From: Sequoia sempervirens
Lineage: Eukaryota > Streptophyta > Pinopsida > Cupressales > Cupressaceae
Length of the DNA: 64,000 nt
Assembly: GCA_007258455.2 (NCBI GenBank)
Contig: VDFB02358134.1
Location: forward strand, 209,061,394-209,125,393
Direction: 5' to 3'
Shown here piece by piece: positions 35,927 to 46,484 of the stretch. The translations under genes and the position numbers were made by a program. Numbering within the stretch: the stretch's first letter is position 1; every line of letters starts with the position of its first letter. The notes beneath the pieces were generated by a model. That model was not told the DNA's origin, did no database searches, and saw only the letters and a program-made list of their open reading frames with translations.

Positions 35927-37237
35927 TGTTTGGAATAGGATGCCATTTAATTGCAATCCTAAACATATTTCATGTATCTCCTAAGTCCTTGGAAAGTGTT
36001 CCCCAACACTATGATTAGAAAGAGATTAAATTCAGATGAAATACACATGTAAATTGACATTTGTAATTATTCCTAAATGATAGGAGCATGTGGGGATGCC
36101 CAGGTTGAGCTCCTACAAAAGAGGAGCACATGGGACGCTCACATGAAGGTGGGACCCACCTTATTTTAGTTAACTATTTGGAGAATTGATAAATCTTATG
36201 TAATGAATGTCTTGTTCCTAAAAAATAGGGATTGATAATTACAATGTCTGTGGAGTGGTACTATCAGTCTAGTTTCAGTTTTAGTTTTATTTTAGTTTAG
36301 TTTAGTTTCAGTTTAGTTTAGTTCAGTTTAGTTCAATTCAGTTCAATTATGGTTCAGCTATCTTTAGTTGCATGTAGTTAGTTTTAGTTGCATGTAGTTG
36401 AATTTAGTTGACTTGAGTTGCATGACTAATGACTTCAGTTGCATGATAGATAACATGTTGATACTTTCAGTTAACAGGGGATGATCAATCATGCATAAAG
36501 TTTACATGAATGGTGGAGAGATATGTTTCAGTTAACAAAGATTGACTTGGAACCTCCTTGGACGCCCAAGTTGGCATCTTGGAGTTAACACCTTTGCATG
36601 AGAAGATATCTACAAGGTTGAGTTTTAAGTGGGGCCCATTCTTGGGTGCCAACTTTGAGGAGAAGCTTACAAGATATCTTTGTAATCATCAATCAATTAA
36701 GACTTCAATCTGGGATGCCCAAATTGATGAAGGGCTTGGTTTGACATTGTTTTTCATGGAGAAACTCTACTTGCACCATTATGGCATAGATATTTGTGAG
36801 GATATTTATCCTCTTGTAATTATCAACTCTTTGGAGCTTACAAGGTAGATTTTTTCTATTAATTGTAGCAGGTTGAAGAGAGTTTTATCAGATTTTATTG
36901 TAGGTTGTGAACAAGAATTGTTGAAGGAAAAAGAAGCATCTCAATCAAGGATTGATATAGTGTTATTGTAATCTTGTTCTAAGGTTAAATAATATGAGCA
37001 CTATTGATTTTGGTGGTGGAGTTTTTTCCCGAAAGGGTTTCTCCATGTATATGTTTTGTCACTTCTATCTTCTTGTCTCATTCTTCTACAATCTTCTATC
37101 TACTTCTACAATTGGTAAAATTGAATTAATTTGATTAATCACCCACAAAGAAATTGTGAAAAAGAATACTTAAGTTAATCTACAGTCTCATAGGATTACA
37201 AGTTAAAAGCTACATAATTTGCCTTCAATTTTCTACA
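35927..37237 (+). repeat. 3' LTR of Copia element D
   Basis: It starts TGTTTGGAATAGGATGCC and ends TTTTCTACA, directly followed by the AATTT duplication. Confidence 0.92.
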
Positions 37238-37520
37238 AATTTCGTCAAACACCAGGGCATTGTCAAAAGATAGTTCAATCGCTGAGCCAAAGTAAAGGCC
37301 TTTAGGATTGCTAATTTAGTCCTTTGTCGGGACAAGGCACATGAGAAGAATGTGGGACATGACAAATTTGACAAGCTCTGGCCTGATCCCTTTCAAATTT
37401 CCAAAATTCTAGGAGATAATGCCTTTTTCCTCAAAAGGCTAACTAGAGAAGATGTTCCATTGCCTATCAATGGGCAACACCTCAAGCATTATATCCTTGA
37501 TTGAGTTTTTCAAGCTCAAC
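37238..37520 (+). pseudogene. Integrase C-terminus of element C, after the Copia break
   Basis: After the duplicated AATTT the Gypsy integrase resumes: DKFDKLWPDPFQISKILGDN, then INGQHLKHYIL, corresponding to the KFDPLWLGPF and VNGQRLKHY segments at the end of this family's integrases. It ends near 37503. This proves that the Copia element split an existing gene. Confidence 0.75.
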
Positions 37521-38429
37521 CTTTGTATATAAGTGTAAATAGATAGAGTAGGTTCTTTTTCCTTGTTGTTTTGTTGTTGGCTTTTGCTCCACTTTCACTT
37601 GCTTTCCCAACCCTTTTTTTGTTGAGGGCGTCTACCAATCTTGATGCGGTGGTCGTGCTTGGCTCATTAGAGGGCACACTTTGCTGCCCACTCCCCATTG
37701 TTCCTTGGATAAGTCTTCATTTGTTATCATCAATTTCTCTTCGCTATCATGAAATAAGTTTCCTTACTTGAACTCTAACTTGATCTAGGGCAGAACCCTT
37801 ATTTGAATCTCCTGATGCTTATCTCCAATTACATATGAAAGTACATCGTAAGTACTCTCAATGAGCTACACGATAGCCATTATGAGGCTTCAGAAAGTGA
37901 AAAATCCTAAGTATACTCTAGTGAATACTGTGATTCCAAACCCACTATAAGCTTTAGTGCTTATGTAGTTGAGAAAAAAGAGTATCAAAAGAAAAGAAAA
38001 GAGAAGAAAGAAAGAAAATATTGAAACTAGCAACTATGTGGGTGTGTGTACAACTCTATTGGGGCTATGGATGCCCGACTGGACATAGAGCAATGTTCAT
38101 GGGGTCACAACGACAACTCCATCAGGTTTATGGACACTTGACTGACAGTGGAGTAATGTCCAAGTTACTTTTGGGGTTAGACAATCTATGAAACTTGACT
38201 CAGTTGATTGATGGCTATCTTGTATGGTTTATAAGGGAGGGGAATGAACCCACTGCAAACACTTCTAAGGTATTTCATGAATTCATTCAACCAAGGATCC
38301 CATCCTCATTTAAGTCCTAAGTTTGTTTGAGGACATTGGCTTCTAGTCTACGAAACTAGAGATTTTGGGTTCCAAATGAATCCTTACCCTTGGAACGCTT
38401 GGGAGCATTCTCCCAACAAAGTGGCCATT
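37521..38429 (+). other. Non-coding 3' region of element C
   Basis: No plausible coding frame. It holds an A/G-rich run (about 37976-38020) and a two-copy tandem duplication at 38051-38175 (units begin CAACTCTATT at 38051 and CAACTCCATC at 38114). The polypurine tract at the LTR border is not clear; AACAAAGTGGCC precedes it. Confidence 0.55.
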
Positions 38430-38902
38430 TGTTGTGCCTATTTCACACACACCTCGTTCAAACTGGGGACCCCCTCTTTCCTTTTTGCTTTCAACGAGTC
38501 ATTTTTTCCTTTGTCTCATTGTGCATGTCCCCATTTCTGAGCTTGAGTTGGTCATGTGCAATAAAGTCACCAATTTCCCTTTGACCAAATTCACCTATCC
38601 AAAATATGCTAAGTCTTTTTCCTTTTCCAAAGGTGCAGTGGCGGGTTTCCCTTTGCACTTTTCCCCAATGTCCGTTGAGATTGGGGGATCTGAATTTGTA
38701 GGTTTCCCTCTACAGAATGCTGTCATCATTCTATTATTAGCTAGCTGCTAACCCCAGGCTTCCACCCACATTGCAAGCTCTACAGGAGGTCTCGCTATCC
38801 AAGTCTTCGACTAGCGTCCAATGAGGCTTAGGTTTCTAGAATCCATCAACCCAACCTACCACCATACCAGAATTTAATGCGTACCATTAATAATGTTTCG
38901 CC

Positions 38903-38910
38903 TATAAAAT
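38903..38910 (+). promoter_or_regulatory. Upstream TATA box in the C 3' LTR
   Basis: TATAAAAT, 52 bases before the ATG at 38955, matching 20240-20247. Confidence 0.5.
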
Positions 38911-38954
38911 GGGGGTCGAACCTATCATTTTCACCCCTAATTTTCAAAATTTTG

Positions 38955-41608
38955 ATGGAGAGCAAGAAGCACCAACCCACACAAGATCCTACTGTGAATT
39001 CAAGCCAAGTTTTCATTGAATTCTTGCGTCGTTTCCAAGTAAGCCACATTTAAAATTTAAAGAGGTGTTTTTCTATAGTTAGGGTTTCGAAAAAATGTTA
39101 AAATCTTGGAAATAATACACTAGTTCACCCAACGACTTCAATAAACTTTACAGTCCTTAGCCCCACATAAACAATTTTCCCCCAACATTTTAAAAATCCT
39201 TAGAGCCCATCAAGATTGCATCTTGGTGCCCCTGTGGAATCCCGTTCCTCCATCACCATTCTTCACATGGCTAGGAACCTACTACGACCAACACCATTAC
39301 TCCTGCTATCTCTATTGATTCTTGAAAAATCTCAAAAATTGACTATCATTGGACCTATGAGGGAATCCCCATGTGGGATTCTTCCTGCGAGTGGCCACAG
39401 TCTTATCGCCATTGATTAATAGCCAAACCCTAGAAACTTTTTGCACTATGGATTTCGCCTCTTTCAGCACTGTAATTCTTCCAAAGCCAACACTCAAAAA
39501 ATCCATGAAATCTAAGTGCCCATGTGGGCTAGTTCATGTGAATGGGAATTGTCGAGACTTTTTTCATCGAACACCATTATCTTACGATCGAGTCCTAGCA
39601 TCTGCCCACACTACGAGTCCCACCTTCATTGTTGTCATTGAGTGACCAAAATTTGCTAAGTATGAACTAAGTTGTGGGCTGCCACATGTGACTCACTGTC
39701 TGACGACCATCGTTTCCTAACGAAAAAGCCACTGCATCTCCTCACAGTGCAGATCTTGTGGGAGGGATTTTCTTTTGTCGAAACCCAAAGATAAAATTTA
39801 AGATTACAAGCTTGATGCAGGTTTTCCTATGTGGACCACCACTTGTAGATTGTCATCCCTCTGAGGTTGTTCCTTAATGGAAAACATTGGACGACGGTCT
39901 AATGATCTTCCTCTGTGCTATCTGAAATGTTAAAACTTTAAGGCACAACACTGAACATCCAAAACACCCATAAATTCTGCAATGCGAAATTATGCATGTG
40001 CGTTGCCGCCTACCAAATTTCGCTACTTAGCGACTGAGTCTCAAACGGTAATCTATCTCACGATGCTCGCATAACCCAAACTCAAAAATGCATCAAGGCC
40101 TAATTTAACAATTGTAAGTTCCTCATTGACCAATTGCACATGTTCCTAATCATTACATCCAAAATTTTCCTTCCAAATTGACAATGCGGAAAACTTGCTA
40201 CAGGCAGTTGTCTGCAGAACTCGATGACTCCCACATTGCCCTTCTCCCAGCTACTCCTGATGGATTCCACCCAGGGGAAACCTATATCCCTGGGCTTGCA
40301 TTCACCTAAATGATCCATATGAACTTGAAATATTGAATGATGATGAATTTTATGATCTCTTAGTGATGTATAAATGGATCTGACACTCGATATTTAGGGT
40401 TTGATTGACACTCGCCCTAATTTACATAGAAAAGAACTTATTGAATATTTTTCATGCAGGACTTATGGAACGTGTTGCGGGTGCATCATGGAGGCCTGTA
40501 GAAAAAAACCAAAAAATAAAAGAAGCCCAAGGTCTGCTCTCACATTACAGTGGATGCCTCTGGGTCCTAAACGGTACAAATTGCCACCCCTACGATAGAC
40601 AAATATGTAGGAGCCATGCAAGGTCAAGGCTACAACATATCCACCATTAGATTGGGCCCAACGACTTGAGAGAAGAAGATAGATGAATTATGGGGGTTAG
40701 TAGCCACCATTGTGTAGTAAATGAATAAGGATCCGTCCACAAAAGAAGAACTGAAAGCACAGGTAGCGGATCTCAACTCTTATATTCAACAATGGACATA
40801 TACAAAAGAGGAGACTCTAGTAGAATCATTAGTGCCATCGTCACTACTTGCAAAAGAGGATATTAATAAAATGGAGAAAAGGAATAATTGGACAAAGTCC
40901 ATGACTGATTGGTTCAACAAAGTGGTATCCAGTGGTGACAAAGGGATCGATCATGCAGTCATGATGTACAACAAGTATCAGAGCTTAGGGAAAGACATAG
41001 AAAGCATGATGAATTCCTGGAAGGATTTCCTAGAGACATACAAGATCACTTATCCTAAGTTGGAGTGCATCCTTAAGCTTTCATGAGATATCTAAGAAAA
41101 GGGGTTAGAAATAGCAAAGTAAGATTACTGGTTGGTAGAAACATGGTTAATGAACTTGGATTACATGAAGGAAGTTATGGAGAAGGTCTTGCATGACCTT
41201 GAAGCTGATCACAAGTGGGCTATCAAGCATCGAGCAAATAGTGTTGAATATCTGAAATTAATGACAGATTTTGGGATGCCTGCCTTGGAGCTAGATCCAG
41301 AGAAAATCAAGCCTTTGTTCCACAAGAAAATGGAGCAAGGAGCTGGTGACACATTGTTACTAGACTTTATGGATTTCACTACAAGGGACTTCATCTGAAT
41401 AGAGTAGATGATTGAGGATGCCTCAAATTATTTAGAGAATCAACATGAAATCATTAAAAGAATTAAGAGGATGTCCTTCTAGATCCTCAAATCCAAGCTC
41501 TCTGAGGAGAAGAAGCTTATAGCCGTGTTTCAAAAATTCTTTGAATATGCAAATCCTCAGAAAGTGGCTAGAGAGCCCATCATAGATGATGAATTCTTGT
41601 CAAAATAA
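38955..41608 (+). pseudogene. LTR-borne two-exon reading frame, copy 2
   Basis: Exon 1 is 38955-39038 (28 codons, ends ...RRFQ), with donor-like GTAAG at 39039. The gap is 39039-40459 (1421 bases), with a pyrimidine-rich acceptor ending TTCATGCAG. Exon 2 (40460-41608) is 1149 bases, exactly as in copy 1 and in the same phase. About a dozen in-frame stops; some, such as those before the MNKDPSTKEELK segment and after LECILKLS, are also in copy 1. Between the copies many replacements are conservative (Lys/Arg, Asp/Glu, Ile/Leu), others not. Unknown function. Confidence 0.5.
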
Positions 41609-41800
41609 CTATAAAGGATGACAACCACTACAAGATAAAACTACTACATTGCACAGGAAACTAAATGACATAATAGGGAAATGACAAAATCTATTTTTTA
41701 TATTGTCATATATTTGGAGGTAGGTGAAACCCTAATGTAAAATGAATCTAATCCATGCAATGAAAATGAATCTTGTCTATTCATTTTACTTTTGGAAAAA

Positions 41801-41808
41801 TATAAATA
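41801..41808 (+). promoter_or_regulatory. Downstream TATA box in the C 3' LTR
   Basis: TATAAATA before GGGGCATCCTCTCATTTTC, equivalent to 23132-23139. Confidence 0.6.
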
Positions 41809-42685
41809 GGGGCATCCTCTCATTTTCAAAGAGAGAGTTGAGTTGTTGTGTAAAGGCATGCTATAGAAAATTAATGAGAATATCAATGTTTGATGGATTC
41901 TAGTGATTTATTATCATGTGTACATGATTCATTCTCCCAATATTAGATTTTAGCTTTGTTCTTTTATCTTTAAATTCTCTTATTTGTTAGTATATGTTGC
42001 ACTTTAATGGTGAAGAATGCTATGGTGTTGATATCTTCCTTGCTCATACTTTTTGCTGTTTGTTGATGATGAACAACAATGTAAAGTTAGTCTGAGCATT
42101 GGTCATATTGTTGCACTTAAGTTCATCTCTTGTTCATGATTTCATGGTGAATGGATGGTTGAAAATCTGTAGACCTTAAAAGATTGCACTTGTTTCATGA
42201 GACTGTAGGCTATCCTTGATTAAGTGGAACTTGGTTTTATGAGGGTTGTCCACTTTAGCATCCTCCATTGTTACTATTCATCATTGGTTGTAGGTTTAGG
42301 AAACTAATTATCCCTTTTCTCTTTTGATCTTGCCTTAAAACTAAAGTCAAAAAAAAGTTCCAACATCATTGTAAAGCCAAATTTGATGGCATAAGTGGAG
42401 TTTTAGTTCATTGTCTTGAACTTGCAATAGTTGTTCTTTATTTTTAGAATTTATAAAAATTCCTTTGTAGACCTAATTCCCTTCAAACTTAGTGAATCAT
42501 AAATTCCCTTTGTGATTACCAACAAATCACATCAACCAATTGAACTATTCCAAGCTTGGTCATGACCTACCACCCGAGAGACCTTGGGGTAATTTCTATA
42601 TCTTAGTCACAAAGTTTACCTTTCAAGAGAGGCATTGCACTTGTACATTGCCTGTGTTGAGAAAGTGATAAAACACTCATCAACA

Positions 42686-43309
42686 AGTCACACTGAAGTT
42701 GTTTTCTAGATCTGTTTGTAGATTCAGATACCCTTTTTTCCTGAAACATGCTTCCGTGGAAAAACCTTGGTTTGGGTCTGATTCACCCAGGTTGGCAAAT
42801 GAGTTCCAATAGGTCAAAAGGTAAAATTTTCTAGTGTTTTAGAGTTGCTTCCAGTCATTTATAGATTTTCAAGTGCACACCATTCATCTCACTACTCTTC
42901 TATTATGTTTTATTTGCATTTCCAAGTCATTTTATAAGTCATTATATTAAGTTAGGGTTTCACATTTCATCTTGCATCTTTCATTTCATTTTCTTTTCCA
43001 AGTTTACACTTGGTGTTGAACCCCTCATTAGATCATATTTAGACCCTAGAACATCCCTATTACAAGATATCTTTCTCTTTTGTATTGAGATCTCTAGGGT
43101 TATCCTTGAGTGAAACATCTTAGAAAGTGGGTATGATAGTACTTGATCTCCCCCTATCCACCATTTTCTATGGCTTTGGGTATATCAGTTAGGTTTAATT
43201 TATTATTATCAATTACACATTATAACCCTCATAATTGAATGAAACACTAATGAAATTTGGTTTGTCATCTTGCTAGTTCATTTTGGTGAACCTCTTTTTC
43301 TATGTTTCA
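42686..43309 (+). repeat. Middle B/E LTR, second part
   Basis: It resumes the LTR broken at 19767: the sequence from about 42715 aligns with 14250 onward of the left LTR (GATACCC, TTCACCC, CAAGTTTACACTTGGTG, ATCCACCATTTTCT). From about 43178 it switches to a 130-base end (GTATATCAGTTAGG to TATGTTTCA) shared with the right LTR and absent from the left one. It contains a stem-loop copy at 42776-42807. Confidence 0.75.
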
Positions 43310-43325
43310 TTGTGGTGAATCCAAC
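43310..43325 (+). other. Primer-binding-like site of internal region E
   Basis: TTGTGGTGAATCCAAC begins exactly where homology to the right LTR stops, which fixes the LTR end at 43309. Confidence 0.5.
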
Positions 43326-44076
43326 ATTGTACAACAACATTTTTGAAAATTGGAGTCCTTTTAACCATACATCTAGGATTTCAATTAGTTTTCATTTCAT
43401 ATAGGGTTGTCAAAATTTCATTAGTTTGCATGGCATATAGGGTTTAAATTTGTATTATTTAAATCTGAAAAATTCAAAATTTTGCATGCATATTATATGA
43501 ATTTGCATAGTGTTTGTATATTATTGTATTTTTCATCATTCACATTAAAAAATTATATCAAAATTACATTTCAAAAGTGTCATATAGTTCATCTTTTTTC
43601 CCTCATTGCACTTGCATTTCAACATTAAAATCTAGAAATTTTGGTCACAAAACTTACAGTTTGAGATCTAAAATAGAAAACACATCTAATCACTTTCAAA
43701 TTGCATTTTTCAAGTTTAAAAAATCCTACACCAGGATCCATTTTCCATAGGGTTAATGATTCCTTGTTAGGGTTACAAAGGAAGCAAGTTTTCATAGTTC
43801 CTAAGCTTCAATATCAAATTTAAATTTTCTTGAAAAAGCATACTAGGACCAATTTTCCACTAGGTGAATGAGTGCTTCGAGGCCTATAAAAACCATTTTT
43901 TTCTGAGCTTTCTGATGATTTTCTATACTTTCTAGGCTTTTTGGTAACCTATAGTATCAATCTAAAAAGTTTTAGGAAATTTTGTTTTATGCATCTAGGT
44001 CAAAATCATCCATTTAGTGGTCATTTTTGAATCATTCTAAAAATAATTTCAATAGAAAAAATCATTTGATCTAAAA
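43326..44076 (+). other. Leader of region E with stem-loop copies
   Basis: AT-rich, no coding frame. Stem-loop motif copies at 43734-43763 and 43846-43875, the latter with GGTGAATGAGTGC as right arm. Confidence 0.55.
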
Positions 44077-44328
44077 ATGTTTACATTTATTAAACTTTTA
44101 ATAATATGGATAAAAATACTTTTCACTTTTGCATACACAATGTTTACATTTATGAAGCTTTGCATAAGTTTGATAAAAGTGCTTTTCATTTTTGGGTACC
44201 CATTGTTTGCATTCTTCAAGCTTTGCATAAATTGGATAAAAGTACTTTTCATCTTTGGATATACATTGTTTAAATTCTTCATGCATTGCATAAGATGGTT
44301 AGAAGTACTTTTCATTTTTGGTCACACA
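44077..44328 (+). repeat. Four in-phase 63-bp repeats, hydrophobic 21-residue unit
   Basis: Units start at 44077, 44140, 44203 and 44266, each exactly 63 bases. Translated, each is 21 residues, such as LFAFFKLCINWIKVLFIFGY, very hydrophobic with one or two Lys. The frame continues into the acidic protein of region E. The opposite strand is also open through the array, a consequence of the 3n unit. Region B has no such array at this place. Confidence 0.85.
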
Positions 44329-46484
44329 ATGTTAGTATTGTATCTTTCTAAGCATGCCAAGAAAAATTCCATCCTTCACACCTATGAGAATGCTTTAGTG
44401 AAAGAGAATACAATGGTGGATAATCATGACAATCAAACTTGGTCTTCTCCCAACATCTCTCCTATTTGTGAAGAAGATATTTTGGTGTTAGAAGAAAAAA
44501 TCAATGAGAGTTATGATAATCCTATTTGTCTCTCTTCCCCTACCTCTCCTACTAGGGAATACATTGTTGGATACAAGGATGAGACCATTGACACATCCCC
44601 TAATATTACTATTTCTATTTCTCCTATTTGTGAGAATGATTTGATACAATATAAAAAAGAAAATCCAACCATTGATAACTCCCTTACTTGTGATGAAGTC
44701 ATTTTAGAAGAACCAACCTTTGAATGTCATGAACATCTAGTTTGTATCTCTCCTAAAAACTCTCCTACTAGGGAAGATATCATGGTGCAAGAAAATTATA
44801 ACAATGAAACATGTAATGTGGCTTCCTTAGATGAATATGATGAAGTAACATTATACGCCCCTTCACTAAGAGATCATGAAAATAAGGGCAAGAATTTTGA
44901 GTTTATGCACATTAGATATCCCTTCAAGTGGTCTCTTGAGCCTCTTCTTACCATTACCCACCCTCATAACAATCACAAGTTCAAAATAAACCCATGCTTA
45001 TCCTAGAACCACCTAAAAGGAAACTTGATAATGATAATGTTTCACAACAACCGAGTCACAATACCGTTGCTCATACATATAACACTAGGAAGAACCTACA
45101 ACTAAGATAAATAACTCCTACATCCCTCCCATTGCCTCAACCTATCTTACCCAGTGCTCCCTATTTTCCCTCACATAGTGGAAAGGAGTATGATCTTGTT
45201 GAACAACTAAAAAATACTCCTACTAAGATATCCTTATGGGACATTATTCAAGCATCACCTAGTTCTCATAACATGCTTTAAACTACTTTACAACAAGTTC
45301 CTACTCCTAATATGCAACCAAATGATGTAGCAACCCAAATTCAAGCTATAAATTTGGTCAACTTATACATTACTTTGTGTCAAGACAAGTTACCTTCGTT
45401 GGAAGTTCAAAAATGACATGATCCATTCATGATAATAGCCTATGTTAATAAATTTGGGATAAAGAGAACCCTTGTTGACAATGATTCAGTCCTTAATGTG
45501 TGTAGTGTGGGAATTTTGGAAAAGATTCATATGAATAAGAGTGACATTGTCCTTGATTCTTTGTCTACATATGGATTTGATAATAAATTAAAATAACCAC
45601 TTGGAGTCATCACATTTCCTATTATAGTTGGAAAAGTCCTATTAAAAACTCTAGTCCATGTTATGCCTCGTGATCTTTCTTACAATCTCCTCTTGTGGAG
45701 ACCATGGATACATGCAATGAATGGGGTGCCTTTTACCCTTCATCATGAAATGAAGTACATTTATGAAAAAAAATTTACACACTTAAGGTTGTTCCTAAAC
45801 CTAAAAGTTGTTTGATTGGTGTGAGAGAAAAACAAGATCCTTTGAAAACATTGACACCAACTACACAAGTGGAACCCGTGCAAGAGAAAGAAAAAGAGAG
45901 CAATATTGAAAAATTCATGAAGTTATTGGAAGATGATTGGGGTTATTTATATTTCACACCAATATTCATAGGTGAATACAAGATCATAACAAAATAATCT
46001 AACAAGGAAAAAGAAAAGTGATGATTTCAACATAAAATTTGAAAGCATCCACCTCAAATACTTCAGAAGAAGAAGCAAATTACACAATAAACTTTGATTA
46101 AGTTTATTAGGAGCAACCACTGAATCCAAAAGAAGTAAAAAATATTTATGGAAGAGGTTATGAACTTATGAAACAACTTGGTTATAGTGGAAAAGAATTT
46201 GGTGCTATAGAACAAGCTATCCACGTCCCTTTAAATCCTAACACACAAGAAACAACTAATGGTATTGGTTATTGTCCCTCAAAATAAATAAACAAGTCTT
46301 CACTCAATATCAACAAGTTAAAAAAAGATCTTTCTAAGCCAACTTTAACATTAGTGCATCCTAAACTGATAGAAACTAGTGGTCTTGGTTATTATCCTTC
46401 AAAAGAAATGAAAGAAACAAAGAAATCTTCGCTTAACATCAATATCATCACACAACATTCCAATGACATGTCTTATAAATGATT
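44329..46484 (+). pseudogene. Acidic repeat protein, protease and G-patch remnants (region E)
   Basis: Homologous to the frame of region B. The acidic repetitive part (to 45006) has DNHDNQTWSSPNISPI and SPTREDIMVQEN. A frameshift near 44990 leads into a linker with YDLVEQLKNTPTKISLWDII (about 45190-45250), typical of the segment before protease in Tat-like elements. The protease has TLVDNDSVLNVCS (about 45470-45510, usual DGGS/DGGA) and SYNLLLWRPWIHAMNGVPF (about 45680-45735). The G-patch at about 46147-46287 has GRGYELMKQLGY and NGIGY. Stops include 45592, 45995 and 46285. No gag-type domain and no RT. Confidence 0.7.

Larger units (their letters stand above)
30578..37237 (+). mobile_element. 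Element D: complete Copia retrotransposon nested in C
   Basis: LTRs of 1308 bp (30578-31885) and 1311 bp (35927-37237), about 95 percent alike in a 200-base stretch compared by eye. Both start TGTT, then GGAATAGG, and end CTACA or CAACA. The target duplication is perfect. The internal order gag, protease, integrase, RT, RNase H is the Copia order. A polypurine stretch (AAGTGGAAGAA) precedes the 3' LTR. Many stops and frameshifts: inactive. It is the youngest datable insertion in the nest because it lies inside C. Confidence 0.93.
19768..42685 (+). mobile_element. Element C: Gypsy (Tat-like) retrotransposon with 4.2-kb LTRs
   Basis: The LTRs are 19768-23960 (its extreme 3' end deleted) and 38430-42685. 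They begin TGTTG and end CAACA. Flanking AGTCT (19763-19767) and AGTCA (42686-42690) are a 5-bp target duplication with one mismatch. The internal order is gag, protease, an extra RNase H, RT, RNase H, integrase, which is Gypsy order, and the element sits in the middle B/E LTR. Its integrase gene is split by the Copia element at 30578-37237. Span is 22.9 kb with the Copia element, about 16.3 kb without it. All genes carry stops and frameshifts. The LTRs additionally carry a gene-like reading frame of their own. Confidence 0.88.
38430..42685 (+). repeat. 3' LTR of element C
   Basis: 4256 bp, from TGTTGTGCC to CATCAACA, followed by AGTCA. It preserves the full 3' end lost from the 5' LTR. Several landmark spacings are identical to those of the 5' LTR (for example 828 bases from the second TATA box to CAAGAG), while the intron-like gap differs by six bases. 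Confidence 0.88.

Noticed and set aside
44049..44315. Minus-strand 88-codon frame opposite the 63-bp array
   Set aside because: The repeat unit is a multiple of three, so several frames stay open. The plus-strand frame continues into a homologous protein; this one does not.
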